From positions 25,715-89,714 of the forward strand of contig CAZXEN010000005.1 of NCBI GenBank assembly GCA_964639765.1: DNA of 64,000 nucleotides, given 5' to 3'. Below the pieces are notes generated by a model. The model did no database searches. It was not told the DNA's origin and worked only from the letters and a program-made list of their open reading frames with translations. This stretch comes from Scybalousia_A sp964639765 (GTDB lineage: Bacteria > Bacteroidota > Bacteroidia > Bacteroidales > P3). Below are positions 28,861 to 38,305 of this stretch, in pieces (the first letter of the stretch is position 1; each line of letters begins with the position of its first letter). A program made the position numbers and the translations under genes.

Positions 28861-29116
28861 AAACACGTTTTGGATTTAGTAAAAAAAATCCAAGACTTAT
28901 TTCTTAAAAACGAAGATATTTTTACAGGCATCTTGAGAAAGTAAGTAATAATTACCTCAAGATGCTTTTTTAATATCAAGACTTTTTTTAAGAAAACGAA
29001 GACTTTTTTTCGTAAGTCCAAGATTTTTTTCTCAAAAACAAAGACTTTTTTTTTACAGAACAAAGATTTATTACGTTAAAACAAAGATTTATTATCACAA
29101 AATCAAGACTTAATTC
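28861..29116. repeat. Phased A-tract/T-tract repeat array, site D (largest)
   Basis: About ten units fill the gap between hisS and the FKBP lipoprotein gene. Cores start near 28889 (TCCAAGA), 28911 (CGAAGAT), 28957 (TCAAGAT), 28976 (TCAAGAC), 28997 (CGAAGAC), 29017 (TCCAAGA), 29039 (CAAAGAC), 29061 (CAAAGAT), 29082 (CAAAGAT) and 29103 (TCAAGAC). Spacing is 19-22 bp nearly throughout. Almost all point the same way. An inverted pair, GCATCTTGAG (28928) and CTCAAGATGC (28956), followed by T6, forms a 10-bp terminator-like hairpin for hisS. Confidence 0.8.
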
Positions 29117-29228
29117 TATGAATCCTTATCTTTTTGTCTCCTGTCTAAAAAATAAATAAAATAATACCATTGCCTACAAAATAAAACAGCGATACTGTCG
29201 TTATTTACTTGCAAAATAGACTTGTTTT

Positions 29229-30116
29229 ATGAAATATGGACTTAAGATTCTTGCTGTTGTGCTGGTGGCTTGTATGTTTTGTACATGCTCATCAAATGAC
29301 GGGTTTGTAAATACAGAACTCGGATTTTCTTTCAAGCATTGCACAAGCAACAATTCTGCTCCCAAGGCAAACAAAGGGGATGTTATTTTCGGGCAGATAA
29401 AAATTCTTTTGAACAACAAGAAACTTATATCCTCCAATTATGGAAATCCGGAACGGTTGTTTGTCATCAGCAAAAAACCTGAAGTAGGTTCAATAGACGA
29501 GTTTCTAATGAATCTTCACATTGGAGATTCCGCTCTTATGATTTGTCCTGCCGACAGCGTAAGTAGATTTCTTAAAGGCGTGGAATTCAAGCCTACGGAC
29601 AAGATTTGGATATACCTGACCGTAAATCAGATAATTTCGCAAAGAGATTTATCCGAATACGAGCAAGACAAGATACTCAGGGACGAAAAAGAGGACGAGT
29701 TGCTGACCGAGTTCGTGCTTAACAGATACGACAAAGCGGAAAAGAAATCCACCGGTCTGTTTTACATAAACCTGCAGGAAGGTTCAGGCAAAAAAGCCGA
29801 ATATGGCAAGATGGTTTCCGTCAGATATACGGTCTGCGACACAACCGGCAGGATAATAGACTCAAATATTGAGGAAGATGCGAAAAAAGGCGGTTTATAC
29901 AGGGAGAACATAAAATACATACCGTTTGAATTTTTGCTTGGAGACGATGCTTTGATTTCCGGTTGGGTGCAAGGTATCGCCCTTATGAAAGAAGGCGGTC
30001 ATGCAAAACTTGTCATCCCATCAAAACTTGCCTACGGCGATGTCGCATACAGAAACATAGAGCCTAATACTCCTCTGATTTTTGATGTATATCTAATACA
30101 GGTAAAAGACAAATAA
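29229..30116 (+). CDS. FKBP-type peptidyl-prolyl isomerase, lipoprotein
   Basis: A 295-residue predicted lipoprotein with signal peptide and lipobox ending at Cys20 (MFCTCSS). The first half (25-170) is an FKBP-like fold of unclear activity. The C-terminal half, from LFYINLQEGSG to the end, is a recognisable FKBP domain with GWVQGIALMKEGG and LVIPSKLAYGD. The role is proline isomerisation or chaperoning of exported proteins on the periplasmic side. It pairs with the next gene, a paralogue of the same layout. Confidence 0.85.
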   Translation: MKYGLKILAVVLVACMFCTCSSNDGFVNTELGFSFKHCTSNNSAPKANKGDVIFGQIKILLNNKKLISSNYGNPERLFVISKKPEVGSIDEFLMNLHIGDSALMICPADSVSRFLKGVEFKPTDKIWIYLTVNQIISQRDLSEYEQDKILRDEKEDELLTEFVLNRYDKAEKKSTGLFYINLQEGSGKKAEYGKMVSVRYTVCDTTGRIIDSNIEEDAKKGGLYRENIKYIPFEFLLGDDALISGWVQGIALMKEGGHAKLVIPSKLAYGDVAYRNIEPNTPLIFDVYLIQVKDK

Positions 30117-30145
30117 AGTAATAACAAAAAATAGCTTAACATAAA

Positions 30146-31132
30146 ATGAAAAAAACATTAGTTATATGTGCCTTATCTTTGTTTGGATTATGCAGTATGG
30201 CACAAATACCTCAAGGATTCACTCTATCGGATTCAAAAGTTGTATACAAAGTTGAAAAATCCAATCCTGATGGTGGGCAGGTAAAGGAAGATGATATGAT
30301 TTTCGCTGCTTTTTCCATTGCCTACAACGACAGTGTTGTTATGAATAACCTCACAAACAAAAAAGTCAAGGAACCTACATTTCTTGTCTCAAAAAGAAAC
30401 AATATATTCAAGGGAGATTTGATGGACGGTTTGCTTCTTATGCGCAGCGGAGAAGAATACACATTTGCTTTTCCAAAAGATTCCATGACCAAAATCCAAC
30501 GTTTCCCTGAAGGTTTTGAAGGCTGGGTATATTATAGAGTAAGAATAGACTCCATTTGTTCATATAACGACTTCCTTTCGCAGAAACAAAAGGAAACAGA
30601 CTCACTCAGAGCGTTGGAACAGACAAAAATAGATGAATATCTGCAAAAAAACTCATGGGATAAAGCTATCGTTGAAGGAGTATATGTCAAAGTATTGAAC
30701 AATGGTGTAGGAGAAAAGGCAAAAAACGGAGACGAGGTTAAGATAAATTATATCGGACAACTGCTGGATGGAAAAGTTTTTGACACTTCCTTGGAAGATG
30801 TTGCAAAAGAAAACAATTTATACAACAACGCTCGAAAATATGAGCCATTGGCTTTTGAAGTCGGAGCAGGGCAGATGATAAGAGGCTTTGAAATTGCTGC
30901 ACGCATGATGAACAAAGGAACAAAACTTATGGTACTTATTCCTTCTTCTTTGGCGTATGGTGAGAGGAATATGGGAGCAATCAGTCCTTATTCCCCACTG
31001 GTTTTCACTATGGAAATGGTGGATATACAAGAAGGCAAAATAGAGAAGACTGAAAAACCAGACATCAAGTCTCTACCTGCACAGAAAAACAAAAACAACA
31101 CAAAGAAAACGAACAAAACAAACAAGAAATAA
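30146..31132 (+). CDS. FKBP-type peptidyl-prolyl isomerase, periplasmic
   Basis: A 328-residue exported protein with a signal peptide (first 18-19 residues, ending in SMA) and no lipobox. It shares with its upstream paralogue the region before the isomerase domain and the FKBP domain itself (about 178-290: KVLNNGVGEKAKNGDEVKI, FEVGAGQMIRGFE, LVLIPSSLAYGE-like). The last 25 residues are a Lys/Asn-rich tail. It is 30 bases downstream of the first copy and five bases before the exonuclease gene. Confidence 0.88.
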   Translation: MKKTLVICALSLFGLCSMAQIPQGFTLSDSKVVYKVEKSNPDGGQVKEDDMIFAAFSIAYNDSVVMNNLTNKKVKEPTFLVSKRNNIFKGDLMDGLLLMRSGEEYTFAFPKDSMTKIQRFPEGFEGWVYYRVRIDSICSYNDFLSQKQKETDSLRALEQTKIDEYLQKNSWDKAIVEGVYVKVLNNGVGEKAKNGDEVKINYIGQLLDGKVFDTSLEDVAKENNLYNNARKYEPLAFEVGAGQMIRGFEIAARMMNKGTKLMVLIPSSLAYGERNMGAISPYSPLVFTMEMVDIQEGKIEKTEKPDIKSLPAQKNKNNTKKTNKTNKK

Positions 31133-31137
31133 GAATT

Positions 31138-31947
31138 ATGGAACTTAATTTAACAAGACCTATAGTATTTTTTGACTTAGAGACAACTGGAGTAAATGTC
31201 GGAAAAGACAAGATAATAGAAATTTGCATGATTAAAGTAATGCCTGACGGAAGTGAAGCAGAAAAAATCATGAGGATAAATCCTGAAGTCTCTCTGCCTC
31301 AGAATATCGTGGAACTTACAGGAATTACAGACGAAGATTTGGAAGACAAGCCCCGTTTTTCCGATGTTGCCCAAGAGATAAAAGAATTTATCGGCGATGC
31401 AGACCTTGCCGGATACAATTCCAACAAGTTTGATGTTCCGCTTTTGGTGGAAGAATTTCTAAGAGCAGGAATTGAGTTCTCTCTTTTGGGAAGAAACATG
31501 GTGGATGTGCAGAACATATTCCACAAAATGGAGTCCCGTACTTTGGTTGCCGCATATAAATTCTATTGCCACAAGAATTTGGAGAACGCACATTCTGCTT
31601 TAGGCGATACACGTGCAACATTGGAAGTATTGAAAGCTCAACTTGACATGTATAAAGATGTGGAATATCAAGAAAAAGGAGGTGTGGCTACAAAACCTGT
31701 GGTAAATGATATGAAACAACTTGCCATTTTTTCCAAAACCAATAATTGGGTTGATCTGGCAGGACATATTTATCTGAACGATGCTTGTGTAGAATGCTTC
31801 AATTTTGGAAAGCACAAAGATAAATCTGTTGCTGAAGTATTTACAAAGGAACCTTCTTATTATGATTGGATGATGAAAGCTGAATTTCCTTTGAAGACAA
31901 AAGAGGTTATCACAAGAATATATGAGATGACCAGAAGAAAAATATAA
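31138..31947 (+). CDS. DnaQ-like 3'-5' exonuclease with C-terminal extension
   Basis: A 269-residue protein. Residues 5-170 are a DEDDh exonuclease of the DNA polymerase III epsilon type: VFFDLETTG supplies Asp and Glu, AGYNSNKFD the next Asp, and NAHSALGDTRAT the His and last Asp. The C-terminal 80 residues (FNFGKHKDKSVAEV, YYDWMMKAEFP) are a small domain I recognise from similar Bacteroidetes proteins and whose role is unknown. It may proofread or trim DNA or RNA. It is not evidently part of the replicative polymerase. Confidence 0.88.
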   Translation: MELNLTRPIVFFDLETTGVNVGKDKIIEICMIKVMPDGSEAEKIMRINPEVSLPQNIVELTGITDEDLEDKPRFSDVAQEIKEFIGDADLAGYNSNKFDVPLLVEEFLRAGIEFSLLGRNMVDVQNIFHKMESRTLVAAYKFYCHKNLENAHSALGDTRATLEVLKAQLDMYKDVEYQEKGGVATKPVVNDMKQLAIFSKTNNWVDLAGHIYLNDACVECFNFGKHKDKSVAEVFTKEPSYYDWMMKAEFPLKTKEVITRIYEMTRRKI

Positions 31948-31966
31948 CAACTCAATACAATAACCC

Positions 31967-32581
31967 ATGAAAATAATTTGTGTTGGCAGAAACTATGTGG
32001 AACACATAAAGGAATTAGGAAATGAAAAACCTGATTCAATAGTTTTTTTCCTTAAACCGGACACAGCCATATTAAAGGATAATGAGGATTTTTATCTGCC
32101 TGATTTTTCCAATAATGTTGCCTATGAATGCGAAATAGTGGTAAAGATAAACAAAGTGGGTAAAAGTATTCCTGTGGAGTATGCAAAAAACTATTACGAC
32201 GAAATAGCTTTGGGATTGGATATAACCTTAAGAGACGTCCAGCAAAAAGCAAAGGAAAAAGGATTGCCTTGGACTCTTGCCAAAGGATTTGACTATTCTG
32301 CTCCTATAAGCAGTTTCTATTCGCTGAAAGAGTTGGGAAAAGACATACAGGACGTAAAATTCTCCCTCAAAAAGAACGGCAATACCGTGCAAGATGCCAA
32401 CACCTCACTGATGATTAACAAAGTTGATGAAATCATAGCCTATGTTTCACAGTTCATGACTTTAAAAACTGGCGACTACATCTTCACCGGCACTCCTAAA
32501 GGCGTAGGACAAATGCAGATAGGCGATGTTTTTCAGGCTTACTTGGAAGGAAAGGAAGTCTTAAAAGTTGAAGTAAAATAA
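31967..32581 (+). CDS. Fumarylacetoacetate hydrolase-family protein
   Basis: A 204-residue short FAH-family enzyme. Metal ligands are visible: the Glu pair in YECEIVVKI and Asp in LGLDITLRDVQ. Other family marks are CVGRNYVEHIKELGNE at the N-terminus, WTLAKGFDYSAP, and GDYIFTGTPKGVGQM. Short members act on 2-keto acids, for example as acylpyruvase or oxaloacetate decarboxylase. An oxaloacetate decarboxylase would be notable next to citrate lyase chemistry, but the two are 13 kb apart and the substrate is unknown. Confidence 0.88.
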   Translation: MKIICVGRNYVEHIKELGNEKPDSIVFFLKPDTAILKDNEDFYLPDFSNNVAYECEIVVKINKVGKSIPVEYAKNYYDEIALGLDITLRDVQQKAKEKGLPWTLAKGFDYSAPISSFYSLKELGKDIQDVKFSLKKNGNTVQDANTSLMINKVDEIIAYVSQFMTLKTGDYIFTGTPKGVGQMQIGDVFQAYLEGKEVLKVEVK

Positions 32582-32598
32582 ATCAAAGCTATTTTGTC

Positions 32599-34260
32599 AT
32601 GTTACTTTCTTTGAAAATAGAAAACTATGCTTTAATAAGACAATGCGATATTTCTTTTCCGTCTGGATTTTCTTCCATAATAGGAGAAACAGGTGCAGGA
32701 AAAAGTATCCTTCTTGGTGCTTTGTCTTTGGTTCTTGGTCAAAGAGCTGATACAAATGTGCTGATGGATAAAGAAAAGAAATGTATTATTGAAGCTGTCT
32801 TTGAAACCAAAGAAGAACTTGGACCTGTTTTTGAAGAAAATGACATAGATTTTGACACACAGTCTTATTTTCGCAGAGAAATACTTCCTTCTGGCAAATC
32901 GCGTGCTTTTGTCAATGATACACCTGTTCAACTTCCTATACTGAAAGAATTTGCTGATAAGCTTATAGATATTCATTCCCAATCCTCAACAACAAAGTTA
33001 AAGGAAAAAAGTTTCCAACTCTCTCTCTTAGATGAAATGGGCAAAGACAAGGAGTTGATAAATGACTACAAGAAGACTTTCTCTACCTATAAACATCTGC
33101 TTGAGGAAATAGAAGAACTGAAAAACAAACAGAGCGAAAGCCTTAAGGAAAAAGCTTATAATGAGTTCCTATACAAAGAATTGGAGCAGTCTAACTTACA
33201 GGAAGACGAGCAAGAAGAACTGGAAGAAGAACAGAACCTGCTTTCCAATGCTGAACAAATAAAGGAAAATTTATATTCTTCCCTTTCCTTGTTTGACAAT
33301 GATGGAGAAAATGGTGTAATTTCCAATTTAAACAACATAAGAAGCCAACTTTCAAAGATAGCCTCAAACTCCAAGGAACTCAATGAACTTTACCAAAGAG
33401 TGGAGTCTTCATTGATAGAGATAAAAGATATTTCTGCCGAACTTTCTTCCTACAATGACAATCTTGGTCTTGACAACGAAAGGCTGGATTTCTGCAATGA
33501 AAGGCTGGATTTGATTTATTCACTGCAAAGAAAGCATAATGTCTCTTCTGTGAAAGAATTGCTGGATATTCAGGAAGCTTTGTCAAAAGATTTGGTATTT
33601 GTTGATGAAATATCCGGTCTTTTGGGAAAAAAATCGAACGAAAGACAAGAATACATCAAATCCCTGGAAAAGCTTTCAGAAAAGCTGTCTCTGCAAAGAA
33701 AAGACTCAGCAAAGAAATTGGAGAAAGAAATAAAACCTCTGCTAAGTTCCATGGCGATGCAAGATGCTGTTTTGAAAATTGAGTTTACAAATACGGAAGA
33801 TTTTACTTCAAACGGAAAAGATAACGTATGTTTTCTGTTCTCTGCCAACAAGACAAAAGACAATTCCCTTTCTGAAATAGGCAAAGTCATCTCTGGTGGA
33901 GAACTGTCCAGACTGATGCTTGCAATAAAAGCCATAGTTGCAGAAAGCTTTGATTTGCCTACTATGATTTTTGACGAGATAGATACAGGAATAAGCGGAG
34001 ATATTGCAGCAAAAGCTGGTGATATAATGCAGAGAATGGGGAAAAAACACCAGATAATAACAATAACACATCTTGTGCAGGTCGCTGTAAAAGCTTCCAA
34101 CCAGTTCAAAGTTTATAAAGAAACCAACAATGGGCAGACTGTCTCAAACATAACCCTGCTGGACGACAAACAACGCTTGAATGAAATCTCTTTGATGCTG
34201 TCTGACGGCAACATAACGGCCGAATCTACCAACTTGGCAAAGAAATTATTGAATAATTAG
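32599..34260 (+). CDS. recN: DNA repair protein RecN
   Basis: A 553-residue SMC-like ATPase of double-strand-break repair. Walker A (GETGAGKSILLGAL) lies at about 28-41 after the start SLKIENYALIRQC. Coiled coil fills about 150-380. The signature (VISGGELSRLMLAIK) and Walker B (TMIFDEIDTGISG) lie near 430-470. Length is normal for the family. It follows the FAH-family gene by 17 bases. Confidence 0.97.
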   Translation: MLLSLKIENYALIRQCDISFPSGFSSIIGETGAGKSILLGALSLVLGQRADTNVLMDKEKKCIIEAVFETKEELGPVFEENDIDFDTQSYFRREILPSGKSRAFVNDTPVQLPILKEFADKLIDIHSQSSTTKLKEKSFQLSLLDEMGKDKELINDYKKTFSTYKHLLEEIEELKNKQSESLKEKAYNEFLYKELEQSNLQEDEQEELEEEQNLLSNAEQIKENLYSSLSLFDNDGENGVISNLNNIRSQLSKIASNSKELNELYQRVESSLIEIKDISAELSSYNDNLGLDNERLDFCNERLDLIYSLQRKHNVSSVKELLDIQEALSKDLVFVDEISGLLGKKSNERQEYIKSLEKLSEKLSLQRKDSAKKLEKEIKPLLSSMAMQDAVLKIEFTNTEDFTSNGKDNVCFLFSANKTKDNSLSEIGKVISGGELSRLMLAIKAIVAESFDLPTMIFDEIDTGISGDIAAKAGDIMQRMGKKHQIITITHLVQVAVKASNQFKVYKETNNGQTVSNITLLDDKQRLNEISLMLSDGNITAESTNLAKKLLNN

Positions 34261-34261
34261 T

Positions 34262-34283
34262 AAAAAAATTCACTCTTTTTTGT
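34262..34283. repeat. Single unit of the phased repeat family, site G
   Basis: One unit (A7, core TTCACTC, T6, then GTA) lies directly after the recN stop. It resembles the second unit of site A. Nothing periodic follows it. Confidence 0.4.
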
Positions 34284-34387
34284 AACAAAATGCAAGAAAA
34301 ACAAGTATAATCACACAAAGAGTTTAACATTTGGAATAAATTTTGTTACAAATATTGTTATCAACACAAAAAAAATAAAATAACGCT

Positions 34388-35569
34388 ATGAACTATATAT
34401 TGTTTGATGATGCAACAAGAGAAGCCTTGAAACCATTGACCTACACACGTCCTGTTTGTGAAGTAAGGCTTGGAATAATGACAATACGAGAAAAATGGGA
34501 AAAAGCCTTAAACGCAAAGACTTCTACCCTGACAGAAGATTATCTTTCTGAAAAGTATCCCATGGCTATGTCTGAGGCTATGCTTTTGATAAACTCTTCT
34601 GTTTGTCCAAGGAAAGAAATGACAGAAGTGATTATGAACATGAAACCTGGACAAACTCTTGTAAGTGGTGATGAAGTCGTTATTGCCATGTACAAAACAA
34701 AAGAAGGATTCCTTTCCGATGAAGAAGAGAATAGCGAACGTTTGGAATATAAAGGAGAGTTTGTAAAGATAAACTCTCTTGCAGATATTTTCCTATTGAA
34801 TGACAAAGAACTGAGATATGATTTTGAAATTCTGACAAAAGGAAGAAAATCTCAGAAACTTAGTGATACAAACAGATTGATTGGCGACGATATATTTGTA
34901 GAGGAAGGTGCCAAGGTAGAATGTGCAACAATAAACAGTGTAAAAGGACCTGTCTATATAGGCAAAGACAGTGAAATAATGGAAAACTCCGTTATAAGAG
35001 GACCTTTTGCTCTTTGCGAACATTCCACTGTTAAACTTTCTGCAAAGATTTATGGTGCCACAACCATAGGACCTCACAGTAAAGTCGGGGGAGAATTGGA
35101 AAATGTTGTGATGTTTGGATATTCAAATAAAGCACATGATGGTTTCTTTGGCAATAGCGTTATTGGTGAATGGTGTAATATTGGTGCAGATTCCAATGCT
35201 TCAAATCTAAAGAACACCTATGAAGATGTTCGTCTTTGGTCTATAGACAAGAATACTTTTGTTTCTGCTGGAACAATATTCTGTGGAACTATTATGGCAG
35301 ACTATTCAAAATGCGGAATCAATACAATGTTCAATACCGGTACTGTTGTAGGTGTTAACTGCAATACTTTCGGTTCAGGTTATCAAAGAAACTATATCAG
35401 TTCTTTCTCTTGGGGAGGAAACACAGGAGTAAAGATATATGATATAGAAAAAGCAATAGAGGTTGCTGAAATAGTACAAAAAAGACGTGGCATAGATATG
35501 TCCGATATAGATAAAAATATCTTACGCCATATATACAAACTTTCCACAAAAGGAAAGAGATTGAGATAA
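34388..35569 (+). CDS. GlmU-like sugar nucleotidyltransferase/acyltransferase
   Basis: A 393-residue two-part protein of the Bacteroidetes GlmU-like group. The N-terminus (about 1-150) is a divergent nucleotidyltransferase beginning NYILFDDATREALKPLTYTRP. The C-terminus (about 165-340) is a left-handed beta-helix with hexapeptide repeats (GPVYIGKDSEIMEN, GATTIGPHSKVGGE). Such proteins are proposed to make UDP-GlcNAc, but the usual GlmU nucleotide motif (LAAGxGTRM) is absent. It was probably chosen by Bacteroidetes in place of, or in addition to, standard GlmU. Confidence 0.85.
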   Translation: MNYILFDDATREALKPLTYTRPVCEVRLGIMTIREKWEKALNAKTSTLTEDYLSEKYPMAMSEAMLLINSSVCPRKEMTEVIMNMKPGQTLVSGDEVVIAMYKTKEGFLSDEEENSERLEYKGEFVKINSLADIFLLNDKELRYDFEILTKGRKSQKLSDTNRLIGDDIFVEEGAKVECATINSVKGPVYIGKDSEIMENSVIRGPFALCEHSTVKLSAKIYGATTIGPHSKVGGELENVVMFGYSNKAHDGFFGNSVIGEWCNIGADSNASNLKNTYEDVRLWSIDKNTFVSAGTIFCGTIMADYSKCGINTMFNTGTVVGVNCNTFGSGYQRNYISSFSWGGNTGVKIYDIEKAIEVAEIVQKRRGIDMSDIDKNILRHIYKLSTKGKRLR

Positions 35570-35585
35570 GTTTATTCTTAAATAG

Positions 35586-35613
35586 GGACATTAAGGTAGA
35601 TACTTTAATGTCC
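35586..35613. promoter_or_regulatory. Perfect inverted repeat just before lon
   Basis: GGACATTAA and TTAATGTCC are separated by ten bases and end 17 bases before the lon ATG. No T-run follows on either side, so a terminator role is doubtful. The layout (9-bp arms around a spacer close to a stress gene) would fit an operator. Confidence 0.45.
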
Positions 35614-35630
35614 TTACTATAATAACAGGT

Positions 35631-38057
35631 ATGTCAGAAATAATAAAAAAAATAGACAATCTTTTAAAAGCTATAGGGACAGACGACATTGCAGACATAG
35701 TCCCTATTATTGCTAATAATCAGGATAAAATAGAAGACGACGGAAAAGAAATTGCAATACCCGAGGAAGTCCCCATACTTCCGCTAAGGGGCAATGTATT
35801 CTTCCCAAGTGTCCTCATTCCCATAGCAGCAGGACGTCCAAAGAGTATTCAACTGATAAAAGAAGCATATAAAACAAAAGAGATTATAGCTGTTATTTCG
35901 CAGAAAGACGACAGCGAAGAACCTCAGCAGGAGAATATGTTCAGCATTGGAACTTTTGCCCGTGTTGTTGAGATGTTTACTATGCCTGATGATAGTATCA
36001 TGGTTGTTTTACAAGGTTTGGAAAGATTGCTTTTCAGTGGTTACACTACTTTTGAGCCATATTGGAAAGGAAAATGTGAAACCTACAAAGACAACTGTAA
36101 AAACGTATCTGCAGATGCAGAAATAATGGCTGCAACTCTAAAGGATATGTATCTTAACCTGCTAAAGCTTACTCCTAACCTTCCACCTAATGCCTTGATG
36201 GGCCCAAAGAATATAAAAGACCCTTATTATCTGCTTAACTTTGTTGCCTCTCAACTGAATATTGCTGTAAAAGAAAAGCAGGAACTACTGGAAATAGACA
36301 ACTACTCTTTACGCATGGAAAAAACTATGGCTTTTCTTGGTAAGGAGATAAAAGAAGGAGAACTGAAACTTCAGATACAGAAGAAAGCCTCTTCTGAAAT
36401 GGACAAGCAACAAAGAGAGTACTACCTCAACCAACAACTAAAGACTATTCAAGAAGAACTTGGCGGAAATCCTGTTGAACAGACTATAAACGAACTTAAG
36501 GAAAAAGCAAAAACAAAGGTCTGGTCAAAAGAAGTACAGGAAACATTCAACAAAGAAATAAAGAAACTGTCCAATATGCATCCGTCTTCTCCTGATTACT
36601 CTACAGAACTGAACTACCTTACTTTTATATTGGATTTGCCTTGGGACAATATCGGAGAAGACACTTACAATATACAAGAAGCAAGAAAATCCTTGGACGA
36701 AGATCATTACGGATTGGAGAAAGTAAAAGAAAGAATTATAGAATATCTTTCTGTCCTGAAACTCAATAAAAACATTTCTTCTCCTATTCTTTGCTTAGTA
36801 GGTCCTCCGGGAGTAGGAAAAACATCTCTTGGAAGAAGTATAGCCAAAGCAATGAACAGAGAATATATACGTATTGCCCTTGGTGGGGTAAATGATGAAA
36901 GTGAAATACGAGGACATAGAAGAACTTATATAGGAGCAATGCCAGGCAGAATTCTTAAATCCCTTTCAAAGGTAAAGCATTCAAACCCTGTTTTTGTACT
37001 TGATGAAATAGATAAGATAATGGGAATGTCTGTCAATGGAGATCCTGCTGCTGCAATGCTTGAAGTCCTTGACCCGGAACAAAACACTGCCTTTCATGAC
37101 AACTATCTTGATATTGACTACGACCTTTCCAAGATAATGTTTGTTGCAACTGCAAACTCTCTTTCAAATGTTCATCCTGCCTTAATAGACAGAATGGAAA
37201 TAATAGACATAGCAGGATACATAGAGGAAGAAAAGATAGAGATAGCTAAACGCCATTTGATACCAAACAATCTGAAGGCGAACGGTTTGAAAGAAGATCA
37301 AATTTCTATCTCAAACAAACTTGTCTCTTACCTTATCAACAACTATACAAGAGAATCAGGTGTAAGACGTCTGGATAAAGTTATTGCAAAGATAGCACGG
37401 AGTAGGGTTGTGGAGATAGCAGAAAACAAAGAATATAAAAAGACTATTCTTCAAAAAGACCTGCAAAAAATTCTTGGTCTTCCCACTGCCTATCATGAAT
37501 TAAGAATGGAAGAAGACCATGTCGGTGTTGTTACAGGTCTAGCTTGGACAGAAGTCGGTGGAGAAATATTGTTTGTTGAAGCTTCCACAGCAAGAGGCAA
37601 GGGCAACATAAATCTTACAGGCAATCTCGGAAATGTAATGAAAGAGAGTGCAACTTTGGCTTTTGAATACCTGAAAAGCAACGCCAAACTTTGGGGAATA
37701 GATGAAATAATATTTGATGACAAGGATTTGAACGTTCATTGTCCTGAAGGTGCAACGCCAAAAGACGGACCTTCTGCTGGAGTAACAATGTTCACTGCTA
37801 TGCTTTCTGCTTTCACTGCAAAGAAAGTAAGACACAATTTTGCAATGACAGGAGAGATTACCCTAAGAGGCCAAGTGCTTCCTGTCGGAGGAATAAAAGA
37901 AAAAATACTTGCTGCAAAGAGAGCAAAAATAACAGATATCATTCTTTCAGAAAAAAACCGCAGAGACGTGGAAGATATAAACTCCATGTACCTTGAAGGA
38001 CTTCAGTTCCATTATGTAAAATACGTATCAGAGATACCGTACATTGTATTAATATAA
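35631..38057 (+). CDS. lon: ATP-dependent protease Lon
   Basis: An 808-residue AAA+ serine protease that degrades damaged and regulatory proteins. Domains in order: LonN substrate-binding region (about 40-240), coiled coil with MDKQQREYYLNQQLKTIQ, AAA+ module with Walker A GPPGVGKT at 391-398 and Walker B FVLDEIDK, then the protease domain with Ser715 in PKDGPSAGV and Lys758 in GGIKEKI. An inverted repeat just upstream may control it. Confidence 0.97.
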   Translation: MSEIIKKIDNLLKAIGTDDIADIVPIIANNQDKIEDDGKEIAIPEEVPILPLRGNVFFPSVLIPIAAGRPKSIQLIKEAYKTKEIIAVISQKDDSEEPQQENMFSIGTFARVVEMFTMPDDSIMVVLQGLERLLFSGYTTFEPYWKGKCETYKDNCKNVSADAEIMAATLKDMYLNLLKLTPNLPPNALMGPKNIKDPYYLLNFVASQLNIAVKEKQELLEIDNYSLRMEKTMAFLGKEIKEGELKLQIQKKASSEMDKQQREYYLNQQLKTIQEELGGNPVEQTINELKEKAKTKVWSKEVQETFNKEIKKLSNMHPSSPDYSTELNYLTFILDLPWDNIGEDTYNIQEARKSLDEDHYGLEKVKERIIEYLSVLKLNKNISSPILCLVGPPGVGKTSLGRSIAKAMNREYIRIALGGVNDESEIRGHRRTYIGAMPGRILKSLSKVKHSNPVFVLDEIDKIMGMSVNGDPAAAMLEVLDPEQNTAFHDNYLDIDYDLSKIMFVATANSLSNVHPALIDRMEIIDIAGYIEEEKIEIAKRHLIPNNLKANGLKEDQISISNKLVSYLINNYTRESGVRRLDKVIAKIARSRVVEIAENKEYKKTILQKDLQKILGLPTAYHELRMEEDHVGVVTGLAWTEVGGEILFVEASTARGKGNINLTGNLGNVMKESATLAFEYLKSNAKLWGIDEIIFDDKDLNVHCPEGATPKDGPSAGVTMFTAMLSAFTAKKVRHNFAMTGEITLRGQVLPVGGIKEKILAAKRAKITDIILSEKNRRDVEDINSMYLEGLQFHYVKYVSEIPYIVLI

Positions 38058-38083
38058 ACAGGATACCTTTAAAAACAACAAAG

Positions 38084-38305
38084 ATGTTCAACATTCAGAC
38101 AATAGCAATAAGTATTCTTTTAGTGGCTTTGATAGTCTTCATTGTTTTCTATCTTGCCAAAGGAATGAAGAAAAAGAACAAGAAGGACAAGGATTATATC
38201 TATCTTTCAAAGAAAGGCAGCATTGCCTTCTATATATTTTTGCTTGCCTTGCTGATTTTCTTTGTTGTTATGTATATTAGATGGAGGATATATTTAAATG
38301 CTTGA
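38084..38305 (+). CDS. Small two-helix membrane protein
   Basis: A 73-residue protein with transmembrane helices at about 8-27 and 48-66, separated by a Lys-rich loop (KGMKKKNKKDKD). It lies between lon and sufS and overlaps the sufS start by eight bases, which supports its reality. I do not recognise a family; a membrane anchor or small regulator are both possible. Confidence 0.7.
   Translation: MFNIQTIAISILLVALIVFIVFYLAKGMKKKNKKDKDYIYLSKKGSIAFYIFLLALLIFFVVMYIRWRIYLNA

Noticed and set aside
28861..29116. CRISPR array
   Set aside because: The repeat cores are only 6-7 bp and degenerate, spacing is 21 bp, there are no unique spacers of equal length, and no cas genes are present.
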